From Sphingomonas sp. LY29 (lineage in GTDB: Bacteria > Pseudomonadota > Alphaproteobacteria > Sphingomonadales > Sphingomonadaceae): a DNA stretch of 64,000 nucleotides. The DNA lies in assembly GCF_035593985.1 (NCBI RefSeq), contig NZ_CP141587.1, forward strand, positions 62,001-126,000. Reading direction: 5' to 3'. A program made the position numbers and the translations under genes. Of the stretch, positions 59,914-64,000 are shown piece after piece. Numbering within the stretch: the stretch's first letter is position 1; each line of letters starts with the position of its first letter. Under the pieces are notes generated by a model. That model was given only the letters and a program-made list of their open reading frames with translations, was not told the origin of the DNA and made no database searches.

Positions 59914-62304
59914 TTGCTATACGAACAGTTCGACCGCGCTGACGCCGACCTGGGTCGTGACGATACTCGCTGGCTGGTGCCGGCGCTCGTCGCGGCCGCG
60001 GCGGCCAGCGGGGCCGTGCTGTTCTTCCTGATCGACCAGCCGGTGTTCGGCGCGCTCTTCCTTGCCGGTTTCGTCGCGATGCTAGTGGCAGCGTTCGTCG
60101 TCGAGCGGCGCGGCGCCAAATCGGTGGTGGTCGAGCCACTGCCCGTCGCCGATCTGTCGTTGATCGGCGCTACGCTGGCCCTCCTTCCCGAACCCACGGC
60201 ACTCACCAATGCCGAGGGGACGCTGCAATCGGTCAACGCGGCCTTTCGCGATCGCTTCGGCACCGAAGTCGCGCCGACCGACATCGCGGAGGGGGCAGCC
60301 AGAGAAGAGCTAGTGAAGGCGCGCGAGGCGGCTTGGCGGAATGGCCAAGCTTCGAGTGGCGCCCTGTCGGTGGCGGGGCACAATGTCGTCGTTCACGTTC
60401 AGCGCGTCGGGCTGCACCGCGACCAGCTGCTCTGGCATTTCGGATCGGAAGCAGCGCCCAGTCCGCTCGAGGTGGCGTCGCTGCAGATTGCGGGCGAGAC
60501 CGGCACTCGACTGGCGAGCGCGGGCGTGATGGCTGCGCTGGTCGACGACGATGGACGATTGATCGCCGCCAACAAGAGCTTTGCCGATCGGGCATTGGGG
60601 CACTCGGCAAGTCAGGAGTCGCCGCGGCTCGACGAGTTGATCACCAGTGTCGATGGCGGGGTGCTTCATCTGGTGGCCGAGGGGGCAGACGCACCGGCAT
60701 TGCGCGGGGTGCATCTGCCGATCGACCCGACTTCGGGTAGCGAGGCGGGGACGCTGATGCTGTTTGAGCAGGGGGGCAGCGCGAGCATGTCCACCTCGAC
60801 CAATGTCCAGGTTCTTCTGGAAATGCTGCCGATCGGGCTGGCGCTGGTCGACCGCGATGGTCGCTTTCTGACGGTGAACCGGGCTTTCCGCATTGCCGGC
60901 GGGTTGGGCGAAGAGGTGATGCCGACCTATCCGGGCGACCTCGTCGTCAAGGAGGACAAGGGACCGGTTGCCGACGCGGTTCGCCGCAACGCGCGCGGCC
61001 CATCGATGTCGAGCGATCTTCCTGTACGACTGGCGCATCAACCGACCGAGCCGGTCGCGCTCACCGTTGCCGGGCTTCGTGGCCTTGGCGATGCCGCCGT
61101 CCTCTTGCTGCTGAAGGACAATAGCGAGGAAGCGAAGCTCAAGCGACAGGTCGCGCAGGCAACGAAGATGCAGGCGGTCGGACAGCTTGCGGGCGGCGTC
61201 GCGCACGATTTCAACAACATCCTGACCGCCATCATCGGCCATTGCGATCTGATGCTGATGCGTCACACGCCGGGCGACAGCGATTACGACGATATCCAGC
61301 AGATCAAGTCGAACTCGAACCGCGCGGCGGGATTGACCCGGCAATTGCTGGCCTTCTCGCGCCAGCAGACGCTGCGACCGCAGATCCTGCAGCTTCCCGA
61401 CGTCGTCAGCGAGGTCTCGCACCTACTCAAGCGCCTGCTCGGCGAGACTGTCGAACTGGTAGTGAAGCACGGCCGCGACCTTGGCGCCGTCCGAGCGGAT
61501 CCGGGGCAGCTGGAGCAGGTGATCGTCAACCTATCGGTCAATGCCCGCGACGCGATGGCGGAGACCGGTGGCGGCGTGCTGACCATCCAGACCTATGCGG
61601 TTCGCGCAGACCAGGTTGCGGACCTTGGCAGCGATATCCTCCCCATCGCGGACTATACCGCCCTGTCGATCGCGGACACGGGCAGTGGCATCGCGCCCGC
61701 GATCCTCGGCAAGGTGTTCGAGCCGTTCTTCACGACCAAGGAGGTCGGCAAGGGCACGGGGCTGGGCCTTTCGACCGTCTACGGGATCGTAAAGCAGTCG
61801 GGAGGGTACATCTTCGCCGATTCCAAGGTGGATGCCGGGACGCGCTTCACCATCTACCTTCCGGTCTATCATTCCGATCCCGAAGCGAAGTCGCCGGCCA
61901 AGGCATCGCGCGGGTCGCGCCCGGACACCGAATTGTGGGGAAGCGGCACGATCCTATTGGTCGAGGACGAGCCGATGGTCCGCACCGTTGCCGAACGCGC
62001 GCTGACCCGGCACGGCTATCACGTCCTGACCGCGACCAACGGCGAAGAAGCGCTAGAGATCGTCGAGCGGGGCGACGAGATCGCATTGTTGATTTCCGAC
62101 GTCGTCATGCCGCTAATGGATGGGCCGACGATGGTGCGGGAGGCTCGCAAGTCGCGCCCCGAGGTGCCGATCCTATTCATGTCGGGCTATGCCGAGGAGC
62201 AGCTTCGCAATTCGATCGACATCGAGAATGTGGCGTTCCTTCCCAAGCCGTTTTCGGTCCAGGAATTGGCCGAGGCCGTCCGCCGCGCGCTCAACCAGAA
62301 ATAA
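59914..62304 (+). CDS. cckA: CckA-type hybrid histidine kinase
   Basis: This 796-residue membrane kinase has two N-terminal transmembrane helices (WLVPALVAAAAASGAVLFFL, PVFGALFLAGFVAMLVAAFV), PAS-like domains (about residues 80-400), a HisKA domain with His431 in GGVAHDFNNILTAIIGHCD, an ATPase (NLSVNARDAMAETGGG, GTGLGLSTVYGIVKQ), and a receiver with Asp729 in LLISDVVMPLMDG. This is the CckA layout, which feeds ChpT to CtrA and CpdR in cell-cycle control. The start is a TTG three bases after the M13 gene and is uncertain. Confidence 0.9.
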   Translation: MLYEQFDRADADLGRDDTRWLVPALVAAAAASGAVLFFLIDQPVFGALFLAGFVAMLVAAFVVERRGAKSVVVEPLPVADLSLIGATLALLPEPTALTNAEGTLQSVNAAFRDRFGTEVAPTDIAEGAAREELVKAREAAWRNGQASSGALSVAGHNVVVHVQRVGLHRDQLLWHFGSEAAPSPLEVASLQIAGETGTRLASAGVMAALVDDDGRLIAANKSFADRALGHSASQESPRLDELITSVDGGVLHLVAEGADAPALRGVHLPIDPTSGSEAGTLMLFEQGGSASMSTSTNVQVLLEMLPIGLALVDRDGRFLTVNRAFRIAGGLGEEVMPTYPGDLVVKEDKGPVADAVRRNARGPSMSSDLPVRLAHQPTEPVALTVAGLRGLGDAAVLLLLKDNSEEAKLKRQVAQATKMQAVGQLAGGVAHDFNNILTAIIGHCDLMLMRHTPGDSDYDDIQQIKSNSNRAAGLTRQLLAFSRQQTLRPQILQLPDVVSEVSHLLKRLLGETVELVVKHGRDLGAVRADPGQLEQVIVNLSVNARDAMAETGGGVLTIQTYAVRADQVADLGSDILPIADYTALSIADTGSGIAPAILGKVFEPFFTTKEVGKGTGLGLSTVYGIVKQSGGYIFADSKVDAGTRFTIYLPVYHSDPEAKSPAKASRGSRPDTELWGSGTILLVEDEPMVRTVAERALTRHGYHVLTATNGEEALEIVERGDEIALLISDVVMPLMDGPTMVREARKSRPEVPILFMSGYAEEQLRNSIDIENVAFLPKPFSVQELAEAVRRALNQK

Positions 62305-62341
62305 GTCTTTCCTATGCCGTAACGGATGCTATTGCCGCGCG

Positions 62342-62701
62342 ATGATGTCGGGCAAGCGTTCCATCTTGATCGTCGAAGACGAGCCGCTGATCGCGATGAT
62401 GCTGGAAGATTTCATCTTCTCGCTGGGCCACGATGTCAGCGCCAATTGCGACACGGTCGAGAGCGCGCTGGGCGAAGTGGGGAAGGGCGGTTTCGATCTC
62501 GCCATCCTCGACGTTAATCTGAAGGGAGAAAGCGTGTGGCCTGTCGCGACCGCGCTTCGTGAACTGGGTAAGCCGTTCGTCCTAGCTAGCGGCGGCCATG
62601 TCGATCCGCCACCTAGCGAATTCGAAAATGTGCCGATGATCGAGAAACCCTACACCATCGATCGCGTCTCCCCGATCATTGAAAAGGCACTCGCGGGCTA
62701 A
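62342..62701 (+). CDS. Stand-alone receiver-domain response regulator
   Basis: This 119-residue single receiver has the acidic pair in [17 protein letters not shown], phospho-Asp57 in [13 protein letters not shown], the Ser switch in FVLASGGH, and Lys in IEKPYTID. It has no output domain. The DVNLKGE style recalls lone receivers used with HWE-type kinases more than CpdR or DivK, which is an impression only. It sits between cckA and recA; the recA SOS box begins 17 bases past its stop. Confidence 0.88.
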   Translation: MMSGKRSILIVEDEPLIAMMLEDFIFSLGHDVSANCDTVESALGEVGKGGFDLAILDVNLKGESVWPVATALRELGKPFVLASGGHVDPPPSEFENVPMIEKPYTIDRVSPIIEKALAG

Positions 62702-62717
62702 GCCTCGCCTCCTCACA

Positions 62718-62732
62718 GTTCTGCTCTTGTTC
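62718..62732 (+). promoter_or_regulatory. SOS box (LexA operator) of recA
   Basis: GTTCTGCTCTTGTTC is an exact GTTC-N7-GTTC match. Its second half coincides with a candidate -35 (TTGTTC, 62727-62732), which pairs with TACGCA (62750-62755) at a 17-base spacing. LexA bound here would block RNA polymerase. Confidence 0.88.
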
Positions 62733-62755
62733 TTATGGAACAAACAAGGTACGCA
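62727..62755 (+). promoter_or_regulatory. Candidate recA promoter
   Basis: TTGTTC and TACGCA are spaced by 17 bases, about 50 bases before the recA start. Overlap with the SOS box supports the assignment; the -10 hexamer is a poor consensus match. Confidence 0.45.
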
Positions 62756-62807
62756 CCGCTTTCGAACACGTCGCCGGACCGCGACGATTGACGGAAGGAT
62801 GATGGGC

Positions 62808-63875
<1,068 letters not shown>

Positions 63876-63899
63876 GCGTCGCCGCCCACAAGAAGTGAA

Positions 63900-63927
63900 G
63901 GGGACGCGTGATGCGCGTCCCCTTTTT
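63900..63927 (+). terminator. Rho-independent terminator of recA
   Basis: A 9-base perfect stem GGGGACGCG/CGCGTCCCC with a 5-base loop is followed directly by TTTTT, 24 bases after the recA stop. The convergent gene ends within the last base of the T run. Confidence 0.88.
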
Positions 63928-64000
63928 CATGCGCGGAGTACGGGGGGCTCGATCGGTCCGAAAAAGCGTCCGCGCTCGATGATCAGGACCGCGATCAACG
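63927..64000 (-). CDS. C-terminal end of an unidentified gene (cut by window edge)
   Basis: On the minus strand an open frame enters from the right edge and ends at a TGA (63927-63929) after 23 visible codons. It reads LIAVLIIERGRFFGPIEPP and then a short basic tail, suggesting the end of a membrane protein. It is convergent with recA and may share its terminator hairpin. Too little is visible to name it. Confidence 0.4.
   Translation of the reverse strand, partial: LIAVLIIERGRFFGPIEPPVLRA

Overview
The window is GC-rich chromosomal DNA from an alphaproteobacterium, most likely a member of the Sphingomonadales (Sphingomonas/Sphingomicrobium-like). Pointers are the pckA-chvI-chvG-hprK-rapZ-EIIA-HPr block, an HdaA-type DnaA regulator, a CckA hybrid kinase, alphaproteobacterial SOS boxes (GTTC-N7-GTTC), and the gene order tpiA-secG-pyrG facing ppiD. 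The species call rests on gene order and protein character; no 16S rRNA gene or tRNA is present. Coding density is very high, with no gene-free stretch above about 200 bases, many 1-8 base overlaps, and no insertion sequence, prophage or CRISPR array.

Layout. 1-3000: lexA (cut by the left edge), a TrpG/PabA amidotransferase and the periplasmic foldase PpiD, all on the minus strand. 3100-8000: tpiA, secG, pyrG, a small secreted protein, a flavodoxin-fold protein and trxB. 7945-11000: an acyl carrier protein divergent from an acyl-CoA ligase and a PLP decarboxylase of the families found in exosortase A loci. 11000-18000: translation and repair genes (truA, fmt, recR, def, rmuC, a SpoU methyltransferase), a copper-binding four-helix protein and a META lipoprotein. 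17800-23900: nitrogen/carbon PTS parts, RapZ, HprK and ChvGI, divergent from pckA.

23900-25330 is a small AT-richer accessory patch with inverted repeats, a gene broken by one stop codon, and an acyl-carrier-like orphan. 25300-32700: a DUF885 lipoprotein, an NfeD/SPFH pair, a CitE-like lyase, guaB, an RsmB-type methyltransferase and a TPR protein. 32700-38300: the lptD-surA-pdxA-rsmA envelope operon. 38400-43500: pepA-holC-ndk, and purM-purN, where purN carries a fused YjbR/MmcQ domain. 43500-49300: DUF2066, hdaA, ppk1 and ppx in one coupled run, then an I78 inhibitor. 49300-55800: rnd, aspS, a PPK2-like protein, greB and slt. 55800-64000: dapA, smpB, DUF2062, an M13 peptidase, cckA, a lone receiver and recA.

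Together the genes cover DNA damage control (lexA, recA, recR, rmuC), envelope biogenesis (PpiD, SurA, LptD, Slt, SecG), envelope-stress and carbon signalling (ChvGI, HprK/HPr/EIIA, RapZ, PckA), cell-cycle control (HdaA, CckA) and polyphosphate metabolism (PPK1, PPX, PPK2-like). The observations most worth checking are a third SOS box at rmuC; a perfect 18-base palindrome between chvI and pckA; an exosortase-A accessory module without its exosortase; a possibly contracted trp operon; the PurN-YjbR fusion; and a PPK2-like protein lacking two conserved acidic residues.
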